64,000 bases of DNA from Cristatella mucedo (Eukaryota > Bryozoa > Phylactolaemata > Cristatellidae), in the NCBI GenBank assembly GCA_009760855.2, contig WPIO01000020.1, forward strand, positions 1,620,501-1,684,500, in the 5' to 3' direction. The translations under genes and the position numbers were made by a program. Below the pieces are notes generated by a model. It saw nothing but the letters and a program-made list of their open reading frames with translations, searched no databases and had not been told where the DNA came from. Below, in pieces: positions 12,842 to 22,535 of the stretch; the first letter of the stretch is position 1, and each line of letters starts with the position of its first letter.

Positions 12842-13104
12842 ATTACGAGGTGATTGATATCCGCTGTTGGCCTGTCAACCCTATAGTCCCAGCTAGAAAT
12901 TTAAGAACAGGGCAACCTTGCCCAAGGTCGCTGTCACCGCCAGCCGTCCTAGAGTTGCTGGACGGGTTTCTATGAGAACGAGAGAGGTGGCTGAAGAGTA
13001 CCCGCGTTCTCGAGCTGCGAGCCAGAGGGCGCAGAGGTCTCACTCGGATCATGAGGTGATTAATATTGGCTAGCTTGTCGACCCCATTGTCCCGGCTAGT
13101 TATA
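12842..13104. repeat. Direct repeat pair of about 60 bp
   Basis: Bases 12842-12899 and 13045-13104 are related. Both read GA-GAGGTGATT-ATAT, then CTGTCAACCC or TTGTCGACCC, then a GTCCC-GCTAG block. They are in the same orientation and about 200 bp apart. Nature unknown. Confidence 0.55.
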
Positions 13105-13980
13105 CAATGGTAGGGCGGGGCTCGCTCGGGGTTCTTCATCTTCGGTTCCGTTTCGACGCCGTCGCCGGTAGCTGCCGGACTCGTTTCTCTGAAAGCGAGG
13201 GAGGAGGGCGGGCTGTTCGCCGGCGATTGGGTGACAGGACGAGACAGTGCCAGGAGGATTCGGTGGACGCCACCGGATACGGTCGTGTAGCGCCCGAGCG
13301 AGCATTCTGCACGTTTCTTTTTGTGTTCTGCGCGTGTGTGTGGGCGCGCGCACGTGGTCTCGGCTTAAGGCTCCGGTCCTTTAGGCTCCGGTTCGGGCTC
13401 CTCGTCTCTTATTTGGGTCGTTCCGCCCAATAGACGCGGGCGGCGTAAGTGTGCGCGGCCGCATTTCCCCCGCAAGCGCGCATGCGCTGCTGTGAGCCTG
13501 CGAGGAGTGCGGAGGGTAGAGCGCTGAGAGCTAGACGCGCAGCGACACTGTGCGCTTGCGAATTAAGCTCAGCAAAGTCGTCTATTTGTGTGCGTCTCTT
13601 CCTAATTCACGCCGCCGCGGACTCACGGCCCCCTTAGTAACGATAAATAGGTCGGCGCCAGAAACACTCGTTTCGTGGCGGCCTGCTCATTGCGAGTAGG
13701 CGCGCACCGAACCGAATTCGGCATAGGTTGCGCCGCTCGGTAAGCGACAGGTTACGCCTACTCCGCCGAGCCTCCGGCGTTACACTTTCACGGACGGTCC
13801 CTTCCTCACTCTCGCGCCGTGAGCCGCCTGGTCGCACGCACACACGTGAGCACACACATGCACAGATCGCATGCACTTCTCAATTGCCTGCCTCAGAACT
13901 CGAACTTATGCCCTGGGTCGTCAAGTGTGAGCGGAGCGCCTAACCCTACGGCTAAATCTTACTCTGGTCTTTATTCCGCG
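13105..13980. other. GC-rich segment without a recognisable gene
   Basis: CpG-rich DNA with a plus-strand frame at 13107-13433 and minus-strand frames overlapping it. There are no domain signatures. A GTGTGTGGGCGCGCGCACGT purine-pyrimidine alternation lies near 13333-13352. Confidence 0.35.
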
Positions 13981-14011
13981 TGGCAGTGGAGTGGCCGCCG
14001 TCTGCGAGCTC

Positions 14012-14095
14012 TCTCCGTCTCTCTGTCTATCTCTCTATCTGTCTATCTATCTATCTATCTTTCTCTGTCTATCGCTGTCTATCTCTGTCTATTTC

Positions 14096-14156
<61 letters not shown>

Positions 14157-14425
14157 CTCTCTGTCTCTCTGTCTTTATCTCTGTCTCTCTGTCTTTATCT
14201 CTCTCTGTGTCTCTCTGTCTCACTCTGTCTCTCCCTATCTCTCTCAGTCTCTCTATCTGCGTCTGGCTCTCTGTCTCTTTCTCCGTCCTTCTGTCTCTCT
14301 CTGTCCTTATGCCTCTATGTCTCTCTGTGTGTCTGACTGTCCGTCTCTATCTCTGTCTTTCTGTCTGTCTGTCTGCCTGCCTGCCTATCTGTCTGTCTGA
14401 CCTGTCTGTCTGTCTGCCTGTCTAT
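14012..14425. repeat. Compound CT / TCTG / TCTA microsatellite
   Basis: Interrupted pyrimidine array with a pure CT core at about 14100-14153 and TCTG or GCCT units at the right end. It abuts the SINE-A copy at 14426. Confidence 0.95.
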
Positions 14426-14575
14426 AAATATAAATAAATAATGCATTTGTATAGCGCCCCAAGAGAACTTCATCTCTATTCAGGCGCTTCACGTACGCCA
14501 CGGGGCTTGAGCGCACGACCTCGGCCCGACCTTGGTCGGGGCGAGTACCTCAGCAACTTGGACAAAACGCCTCAG
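14426..14575 (-). mobile_element. SINE-A copy
   Basis: Minus-strand SINE-A. The tail (ATAAATAATGCATTTGTATA in plus orientation) is followed by AGCGCCCCAAGAGAAC, TTCAGGCGCTTC, a B-box-like block and the GACCTTGGTCGGGGCGAG head. It is sandwiched between two microsatellites. Confidence 0.75.
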
Positions 14576-14636
14576 TTTAAGTACGCATTGCACTGCACCA
14601 CACTAGGATCAGCCGCCATGAACGTGAACGCGAACC

Positions 14637-14813
<177 letters not shown>

Positions 14814-15799
14814 CATGCCTGAAGCCCGAAACAGCGGCGAAAATAATGAGGAGGTGGAAAAATGGCAAGTACGGAAGGAATAGAAGTGGGATGAGGGTAT
14901 GGGGCGCTCGCGCCTGTCGGGCTCGAACGAGAGCAGCGAGAGCTGGGAAGTTTTTTTGCTTTGAGAAGTTTTTTTTGCTTTGGAAAGTTTTTTTTTGCTC
15001 GTTCCTCGCTTTGCGATCAATTTTTTGTGTGGCGCTGAAGGTGGAGGCGAACGCGCTCGCTCGCCGCGAAGCAACGCACGAGTCAGGCGACGAGCAAATG
15101 CCGTCATTCGATCGGAGCCCCGACTCCTCGACTACATCGGGCTACATTTTCAAGGTCAACCTGAGAAAAACTGTGTTCGCTGCCACACCGTATGACCGAA
15201 AATACTTGGCAGCAGACCTCGGGCCACTCGGCAGTAAAACTTGTACCTGCCGCGCGTTGGCGCGGCCACGGAGGGCTGAGGGAGCGCTAGCTGACCTGCC
15301 CACAGGCCGGAGGGTGACCTCAACGCAGGCGAACTCAATCCAAGTGGCCTCGACGCAGGAAAAGCCACGCGGCGGCGTAGCGAGCATCTCGGAGGATATT
15401 GTGCATGCGCAATAGATAAAACTCAGCAGAAGATTTCAAGTCACTTCTTGCCCCATGGCAAAAAGTGTATTTTCTTAATCCACTACGTTGGAAATATACA
15501 GAAAAAACTGTTCCTCCAAAAAACTGTTCTTGTTTGTTCAGGACAAAGATATGTTTAAATTCTCGGATTTTGCTGCTAGGCACGGCGCACACGGTTCAGC
15601 TTCGTGCACAGTTATCGCACACTCTCGCACGTTCTCGCTATGCCGTTTCCCGAATCAGTGACGGTTAGGTGGGCAAAGCACTTTGGAATAGTATTCGTAG
15701 AGGTGTTACAGTGCATGTGTTGTGCTTTAAAAAACGTTTTAGTCTGTGTTATTGCAAATTAGGAGAGTAGCGAACGGTCGTATTTAATTGACAGAGGCA

Positions 15800-15942
15800 T
15801 CAGCTGGTTTGGTCCAGCGATTAAGGTGCTCTCCCCTACCAAGGTCTGGCTGAGGTCGTGGGCTCGAGCCCCGAGGCATATGTGAAGCGCCTGAATAGAG
15901 ATTAAGTTCTGTTGGGGCGCTATACAGATGAATTATATATCA
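15800..15942 (+). mobile_element. SINE-A copy, among the best preserved
   Basis: Full order is visible: A box (CCAGCGATTAAGGTGCT), B box (GGGCTCGAGCCCC), GAAGCGCCTGAATAGAGATT, loop and GGGGCGCTATA, then an AT-rich end. It is nearly identical to the copy at 18915-19055. Confidence 0.85.
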
Positions 15943-17090
15943 AGAGGCTTCGAGCACCCAGTAGATGAATTTAGCTGCGCGTGTGGACAACTTTTCCACA
16001 TGAAGCGAAAACATTCCGCGGAGGCGTCTGCTATGAGGTGGCAGGTCTACAGAGCGTACTATACTTGGGCATGTCTGTCGGGGAGCAAGACTGGCCGCTC
16101 TGGGCGCCTCATTTCGCTTGCGAACGTTGCAAGAAAAAGAACTCTTGAGGGTAACGTGAACAAATGCGACTCGCTATATCGACTTTCTTGCTTACCATTA
16201 GGTAGTGTAAGAAGTATCATTTTGTTCTAATTTATGTAGTTCTCACGTGCTCCCAGACTGTGCAGGAAGAAATGAGAGCCTCAAAGAACGTAGCGGGAAC
16301 CGAACGACCGCTCTGCTGCAGCTGCCAGCTCCAGCTACCTTTGACAGAGTGAACCCTCGTTAAAGACGTGGAACCAGCGTGGAGCTTCCCATCGTGTACT
16401 ACGTGCATTACATTGCACTTAATCCACTTTTCCGTCCCGCACCTCCGAAGAGGGATAGGACGTCGTCAGGAGTTAGTAGCAAGTTAGAGAGCGACGAAGA
16501 TGTTGCTTCGCGAGCCAGATTACGAGTTCACAGACGAAAAGAGAAGCCATGCTTGCCCCAATCAGAAGGGCCCGCAGCTCCGATCCGATCAGAGACCTCG
16601 GTGCAACCTCGGCGCAATGCTGAGCTTCTGAAATCGCTGCTCATGAAAATAAACTTTCTGGATGGCAGCAGCGGACCAAGTTCTCTGTTGGGAAGAACAA
16701 TAGTAAGTGTGAGCCGCGGGTAAACCCTAGGAAGGTGCCACTACCACCACTGCACTCCAAGTTGCACCTCGTCTAAGTGTCTGTCAGGGCTCCAGAAGCT
16801 GGGTCAGGCAGCTGCCTAGTACTTCCAACATGTATTTCCTCAGCTGTCAGTGGTAAAGGTCGAAGCTCGTACTTATCGTTAATCGGATCACAGATAAAGA
16901 AGATCATAAAGTGTAATCGATTCGCGAAGACTCTACGGACAAGAGCTGAGAAGGAGGCTCAGGACTATTTCGTTGCAGTGGTTCGTGGCTTTACGGGCTA
17001 TCGAAAAGCTGAAACTTATGACTAGACGGTCAGGCATCATGCAGCGCTTTGCCAAAGTGGGGTGTAGATCGTACCGTCAAAGTCCGCATC
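15943..17090. other. Unassigned segment with two adjacent plus-strand frames
   Basis: Frames at 16379-16723 and 16777-17025 are not simple-sequence artefacts but show no known domain. See the separate candidate exon entry. Confidence 0.3.
16436..16701 (+). CDS. Candidate internal exon, unknown product
   Basis: An open frame of charged, Ser/Pro/Arg-rich sequence ends at a strong splice donor (AATA followed by GTAAGTGTG at about 16702). A pyrimidine-rich tract ending in CCGAAG precedes it near 16450 and could serve as an acceptor. No domain is recognised. The sequence looks disordered, with RVHRRKEKP and NAELLKSLLMKINFL as its more ordered parts. The reading frame and limits are inferred only from composition and the donor. 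It could be chance, since no partner exon was identified. Low confidence. Confidence 0.2.
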
Positions 17091-17111
17091 GTTGATACTC
17101 ATACATAGAAC

Positions 17112-17250
17112 AAAATGCAATGCATTTGCTAAAAGCGCCAGGGCGGAGAGCTGCATCTCGATCCAGGCCAGGCCGGGCCCTGTATATACGCCGAAGGGCT
17201 CGAGCTCGTGACCGTGGAACTTGAGGCGAGCACGTTACCCCGAGGCAAAA
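17112..17250 (-). mobile_element. Diverged SINE-A copy
   Basis: Minus-strand order is retained (GGGTAACGTGCTCGCC, GAGCTCGAGCCC, GGCGTATATAC, GGCGCTTTTAGC) but with many changes. The 3' stem-loop is partly lost. Confidence 0.5.
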
Positions 17251-18060
17251 TCGCGGTGGCATTTCAAAAAACTCAAGTACAACATAGGAGAATATAAGGG
17301 GGAGGGGCCCGGCTACACTCAGCAGGATGTACTGGACTTCGAACGCCGTTATCAAGAATAGTATAAGGGAGACATGATGGGGGACAACTGCTATAGGGCT
17401 TTGTCGAGCAAGCGAATTTCAGAATAGTCGCAAATCTAGAACATCGAGTTCTTTCTGAAACCTTACGAGTGATCAGTTTGTTTGTCTTCAAACAAGGTTC
17501 TGACTGAATGTGAAACATAAAACGCGAATTTGTCTATTCCCTCATGGGAAACGGGTTAATTTCAAGTTAATCGCCGTCCTAATCGAAAAGCAACGTTTTT
17601 GGTTTATAATCGCCAGTTGGCATCCCTTAAATGCATAGCACATTCGGAAATTGCTCTTACTACTACCGAAGTATAATTAATGCAGGGCTGTTTCACGTCA
17701 TTTAGCTCGGGGCCCCGGAGTTATAGGCCGATCTCGTGCATTTCGCCGAGCTACGCCATTCAATTAATCTCAATCGATGGTCATCATACAAACAAAATGA
17801 AGTACTGAGGCTGTTTCGTTCCAGACACTAGGCGAGGAAGCGAACAATACCTGAGGCAGGCATGCTTCTCGTCGTGGCTGGGGCATCATTCGATGTCGCC
17901 CCGCTCGAAACTTTTAGCGATTAAGCTGTCACTGTTATGGTATTCCGCTGACTGTCATATTGTCTCGCCACTAGAAGGAAGCAGCTGCCCTGACATTTGC
18001 TTAGTTCGCTTCCATCTCGCGATGCAAAGCTATAGCGCGCCTCGCGCGAACGTCGCAAAT
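17251..18060. other. No recognisable gene or repeat
   Basis: Mixed-composition DNA. Short frames only, no domain and no recognisable repeat by eye. Confidence 0.4.
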
Positions 18061-18065
18061 TTAAA

Positions 18066-18325
18066 AGCTGTTTCTGCCTGTCTGTCTCTGTCTACCTCTG
18101 TCTACCTGTGTCTGCCTCTGTCTGCCTCTATCTGCCTCTGTCTGTTTCTGTCTGTCTCTGTCTGTCTCTCTGTCTGTCTCTCTGTCTGTCTCTCTGTCTG
18201 TCTGTCTGCCAGTCTCTCTGTCTCTGTCTGTCTGTCTGTCTCCCTGTCTGTCTGTCTCCCTGTCTCTCTCTGTCTGTCTGTCTGCTTGTCTCTCTGTCTG
18301 TCTCTGTCTGTCTGTCTGTCTTTGG
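18066..18325. repeat. TCTG / TCTC pyrimidine microsatellite
   Basis: Array of CTGTCTGT, CTGCCTCT and CTCTGT units. Cys/Leu/Ser-rich (plus) and Asp/Arg/Gln-rich (minus) frames across it are artefacts. Confidence 0.95.
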
Positions 18326-18914
18326 TGGCTCGACGTCTTTCGTCGGTCACAAGACGGTGGGCGCGGCAGCCCCGGCTCCAGGTCAACAAGAGGAATACCC
18401 AGCCGATCGGATGGCGGCATCGTAGAGAATAAGCCAAATTGGCTCACCAGTTGGCGACGCACGTTCCGCTTTCAGTTACCGAGCCAGCCTCTCTGTGCGA
18501 GGCTGGCCGATTCCTCCGAGGGTCGTGTTGCCGAGTCGCTACTACCGCTATGCTCTAAATAGAGATGCTTCTCGATGGGTTGCATGAGGCATTTGTTAGG
18601 CACTGGTGGCTGAGACCTTTCGAAGGCAACTGCTGCTTCAACACAGAAGCGGAAAGACACGGAAGCGGAAACGGACAGCTACCAGTCAAGAGTGTTATTA
18701 TTATTTTCGTCTCCGAAGCATAGTTAAAAATAAGAAGCCATATCAAAACGAGACTTTTGACGCCCAGCCGCTCGTTACTGCAAAGTAAATGGGCCCGATA
18801 CAGTTGGATGCAATCCCCAGCAAGGCTCAATCGTCTTCATGCACGCGGGCTCGGATAGTGGCCCGGCTACTGAGTGCTACTTTCGATGACCTTTCGGCTG
18901 AGCTCTCTTGCGGC

Positions 18915-19055
18915 CAAGGCTGAGCCTAGCGGTTAAGGTGCTCGCCCCGACCAAGGTCTGGCTGAGGTCGTGGGCTCGAGCCCCCGAGGCATATGTGAAG
19001 CGCCTGAATAGAGATTAAGTTCTCTTGGGGCGCTATATAAAAGAATTATATTTAA
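18915..19055 (+). mobile_element. SINE-A copy, well preserved
   Basis: Reads GCGGTTAAGGTGCTCGCCCC (A box), GGGCTCGAGCCCC (B box), GAAGCGCCTGAATAGAGATT, loop and TTGGGGCGCTATA, then an AT tail ending TTAATGAATTATG. Confidence 0.85.
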
Positions 19056-19153
19056 TGAATTATGAAAGAAAGCCGGAGCTACGAAACTGACCGCAAGTGA
19101 CTAGGAGCTGACCGGTTCGCACGGGCGAGATTGCTGAAGCGAGCGCGCGTATA

Positions 19154-19276
19154 GTGTTCTCGTATATTGTGTTCGCGTATTCTGTGTTTGCTTATATTGT
19201 ATTCGCGAATACTCTGTTCGCGTATACTGTGTTCGTGTATACTATGTTCGCGTATACTGCGTTCGCGTATACTGTG
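19154..19276. repeat. 15-bp minisatellite, about 8 units
   Basis: Tandem units close to GTTCGCGTATACTGT with substitutions. The plus-strand frame translates as repeating FAYTV pentapeptides because the unit length is a multiple of three. Confidence 0.85.
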
Positions 19277-20003
19277 ATAGTTCGGCGCTGTCGGCTCTCC
19301 TCAGTCGCGCAGTACATGTGCAAGCAAAGTGCGGCTTCTCTCAGTTCCTTAGCCGGGGACAGGTCCGAGAAGCCTTTGGCGATCCTAAGCGACCGTCAAC
19401 GCTAAAGCTGCACGCTCCTAGCCGCTCCGCCAGGAGCAGGCGTCCTAAGCACAGTGAGCTCGCTAAGATTAAGAGCGTTCTAGCGCCTAAGAAGATCGAC
19501 CAGGAGGCGGCGGCAGGAGCGAGGAACACTCGCCCTCAGACCACTTTAATAATAGTAACAATACACTTGATAAAGCGCTCTCAGAGAACTCAATCTCTTT
19601 CTAGGAACTTTATATTTGCTGCAAAGGGAACACGATCGAATAGTGAGTGGTATCATGTTTGATAAACAATTTTTAATTTCTGTTTAAATGCGGTCAAGTC
19701 AGGGGACGTCGTGACGCAAGTCTGGAGTGAGTTCCAGACTTTGGGACCATACGAACTAAAGGCAAGGTCTCCAAAGGATTTTAGGTTTGTACGAGGTATA
19801 GGTAAACAGTTGGATTCCGAAAAGCGGGTGGTACTATGCTTAGCCTGGTGGGGCAGTAGATCTGATAGGTAGGCTGGAGCCAAAGAATGAAGGGACTTAA
19901 AAGTGAGCGATGAAAACCTTGAAGTCGATCCTTTGCTTGACTGGTAGCCAGTGCAGGTCGTGAAAAGTGGTGTGATGTGGCAACTGCGAGGCTCAGAACA
20001 GAC

Positions 20004-20579
20004 TCAGCTAGCTGCTGAGTTTTGCACCAGCTGTAAGCACCTTGGTTGCACACATGTCGGTAGGCCAGCAAGCAGTGAGTTACAGAAGTCAAGACGGGAT
20101 GTCACAAATGCATGGACACACTGAGATGTGGTATCCCTATCTAAACAAGAAATTTGTTTAGCAATGTTATGTAGCTGAAAGTAGGCAGACTTGATTGTGG
20201 AGCTGGCGTGGTCGTCTAACGAAAGGTCACTTTGGAACATGACACCTATATTTCGTGCAGATTCAACCGGAGATATGCTGGCAGATCCAATTTTCAGCGC
20301 TAGCCTTTCCAATTTCTGAATTACACTTGGTTTGCCCTTAACTATCAACTTAGTTTTATCATCATTCAATTTAAGAAAATGTGCTGCCTTCCATGTGCAG
20401 ATATCATCAATACATGCTGCAAGGAAGTTGAGAGAATTCGAGGTTCTCGAAGGCTGGGAGGGATCAAAACAAAGGTACAACTGAGTGTCATCTGCATAGA
20501 AGTTAAAGCCTAGATTGTACTTGGCAATCACATCGGCGAGAGGGAGAGTATAAACCGTGAAAAGAACCGGACATAGCAC
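20004..20579 (-). pseudogene. LINE-A reverse transcriptase fragment, longest intact frame
   Basis: A 191-residue open stretch contains the second half of the reverse transcriptase fingers and palm. It begins at CPVLFTVYTLPL, contains FYADDTQLYL with both catalytic aspartates, then CIDDICTWKAAHFLKLNDDK. It continues into the thumb region (SAYFQLHNIAKQISCL, TSRLDFCNSLLAGLP). The upstream half (20603-20863) is in another frame with the AFDAIAHQ block, so a frameshift lies near 20590. The motif set places it in the CR1/L2/jockey group. It is part of the LINE-A copy at 19545-21890. Confidence 0.88.
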
Positions 20580-21097
20580 GGAGCCCTGAGTTACCCCAAA
20601 TTTCAGAAGTCAGGTGATATCTCAAATGATCTCGGTCTATTCACATCAATACTGTGGAGTCTCCCACTGAGGTAGTACCTGAACCGTTGCAGAGCAGTGC
20701 CAGAGATGCCTAGGCAAGATGAGAGGCGTTCAAGAAGGACTTGGTGAGCGATTGCATCAAAAGCTGCCGGAAAGGAAAGGAAAGGAGCTAGGCTAGGAGC
20801 AGTTAAGGAGATGGTTGATCGTCGAAATCCGCATTTTTCAATTGTGCATCTGTGATTCAACAATGTTTTTATAGTAGCTAGATTTGGCCGTTGCTAGGAT
20901 CGATTGGTACGACCTACAGTAGTCCTAGTATGCCTGTAGATTGACAGTCAGCCCTGATCTTGTGTATGCTTTTTCCAGCTTGCGCTTAGTAGACCTAGCT
21001 AGTGTTATGTCTGTGGTAAACCATAGGCCGTCTGGGCGAGGGCGCACGGTGCGTTTAGTCAGAAATGCAAACTCTTCCACTGTGTCAGCTAGTAAAG

Positions 21098-21500
21098 TAA
21101 TGTAATGTATCTCTGTAAGTAACTCCACAAAGTCATAAAGACCATGTGGGGTGTTACGCAGAAGAGTTTTGTATAGCGCACTCACAGCCTAAGCGGCTTT
21201 CGGTAGGCATTCGGTAGCCAACAGACTTCGTCTCACGCAACAAAGAGAAAGTGGGAAGCATAGCAGAGTCAGGAGAGCAGTTGAGGTAGTGAGTAGCATA
21301 GAAGTAGCAGTTCAGGACCGCTGAAAAATATGTGCCATAGTCGGCAGTTGGAGAGTAGTTGTCGTTGCGTAAGAATTGTGGAAGCGATTTCCACAGTCTA
21401 GGACATGCAGAGCTAAAGCTTCTGTCGCCAACTGTCTTTAAGCGGAGGAAAGGGACAGCTAATTTATTGTCCACACAGGACCTGAGGGCGCGAACAGGCT
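21098..21500 (-). mobile_element. LINE-B 3' fragment nested in LINE-A
   Basis: The minus-strand frame ending near 21154 gives the LINE-B C-terminus (LAVPFLRLKTVGDRSFSSA, then YSPTADYG and NCSPDSAMLPTFSLL). It then runs through the 3' UTR to ATACATTACATTAC at 21098-21108. LINE-A sequence resumes on both sides, so LINE-B inserted later. Confidence 0.85.
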
Positions 21501-21894
21501 AGTGTCGTGTTGTGGCTATCTACCAATGACGACAGATCGGAGGGGGTGCTTACCAGCAGAGGCTAGGTAGATATTCTCGCACGGACAGCATCGCTGTCAA
21601 GGGTCTTGAGGTTTCACGGTTCACATGTGATTTTATAGGAGGAGGAGGGCACACATTGTAGACTGAATGAGATCTGCATGTGGTCTGATAAGCAGGATTT
21701 GGTAATAATCGGTAATGACAAAGTGCAGTTGTATGAGAAAATCTGGTCGAGTGTGTGACCCTTGATGTGAGTAGGGCCATGCACATGAGCCACAAGAGAC
21801 AATGAGTCAGTCAATGCACGAAATTCGGTGCTGAAAGCGTCAGATAAGTTATCAAAGTGAACGTTGAAATCACCATAACAAGGAAGACTTTAGC

Positions 21895-22012
21895 CTCCCT
21901 CCCACCCACTCACTCTCTCCGTCTTTCTCTCCCCTTATCTCTCTCTCTCTCCAACTGTCTTTCCCTAGCTCTCTACCTCCATTCTATCTCACTGTCCCTC
22001 TCCACCCCTCTC
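21895..22012. repeat. CT-rich microsatellite
   Basis: Interrupted CTCT, CCCT and CTGT tract directly adjoining the broken 5' end of the LINE-A copy. Confidence 0.85.
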
Positions 22013-22034
22013 CAAAATGCCAGTTCTCCACCGA

Positions 22035-22115
22035 AAGCAGCTCCATGCTACCTCAACTGCTCTTCTGACTCTGCATACGCTTCTCGCTTTCTTCAGGGAA
22101 TCTGGTGAGAATATT
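22035..22115 (+). mobile_element. Small LINE-B fragment
   Basis: Matches the CCATGCTACTC-CCTCAACTGCTCT-CTGACTCTGC-TTCTCGCTTTCTT block seen in the 3' parts of the other LINE-B copies. Confidence 0.5.
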
Positions 22116-22232
22116 GTCAGTAAAGGTCATGGTAAATTCAAGCTTGCTGCTCAAGACTTACCGTCAGCTGCCACCACCTATTAGACTGGGTTATGCATTT
22201 TAGTAGCGACGCATCTGTATACGTACATACAT

Positions 22233-22238
22233 TTTAAT
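22233..22238 (-). terminator. Candidate poly(A) signal of the receptor gene
   Basis: ATTAAA on the minus strand, about 35 bases after the stop codon at 22274. It is a common variant signal, and the spacing fits a short 3' UTR. Confidence 0.4.
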
Positions 22239-22273
22239 GGCATAGAGTTCGGAGAATCTTAGCTTGACCATTA

Positions 22274-22535
22274 TCAAGCAGGGTTATCGTTTTCACATGC
22301 AAATGTACTTAGTTGTGCTGTCGAACCTGAATACAGATCATTTTCCACGAACTCAACTTCAGAGTCACTGTCAGGCGAGCTTCGTGGTATATCAATTTCG
22401 GCATAAAGCGAGACGGAGTTGCTGGAGGGCTCGTAGTCTAGCTTGATCTCATCGTACTGATGGCTAACAGGTCTTGAAATATCGCCGTACACTACGTTTT
22501 CGATTTCGTAAGGAGCCGGCTGGTGACGAGCAGAC
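22274..22535 (-). other. Exon d: tyrosine-rich cytoplasmic tail
   Basis: Starts after acceptor CCTGTTTCAG and ends with TGA. Six tyrosines fall in 86 residues, five of them in the first half, which is also where the ITAM and both ITIM-like motifs lie. A Ser/Asp/Glu-rich acidic stretch (SSPDSDSEVEFVEND) follows. The stop is followed within about 35 bases by ATTAAA. Confidence 0.75.

Larger units (their letters stand above)
19545..21890 (-). mobile_element. LINE-A (L2/CR1-like) copy: endonuclease C-terminal part, linker, reverse transcriptase, 3' tail
   Basis: This is the best LINE-A copy in the window. Reading the minus strand, an AP-endonuclease C-terminal part begins with GDFNVHFD (about 21850), then HIKGHTLDQIFS and SDHMQISFSL (21750-21660). 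A linker with RTVRPRPDGLWFT (about 21030) follows. The reverse transcriptase has AFDAIAHQVLLERL (about 20760), the catalytic FYADDTQLYL (about 20495) and LKLNDDKTKLIVKG (about 20355). The C-terminal block FGDLAFSSYGPKVWNSLQ lies near 19745. The 3' end has the double stem-loop and an ATT-type tail at 19545-19620. Frameshifts and stops are present, and a LINE-B fragment at 21098-21500 interrupts the linker. The endonuclease N-terminal part is missing, replaced by a CT microsatellite from 21895. The element copies itself by target-primed reverse transcription when intact; this copy cannot. Confidence 0.88.

Noticed and set aside
20925-21185. 86-residue minus-strand frame as a separate gene
   Set aside because: It is a junction frame: the LINE-B 3' end read into the LINE-A linker (RTVRPRPDGLWFT).
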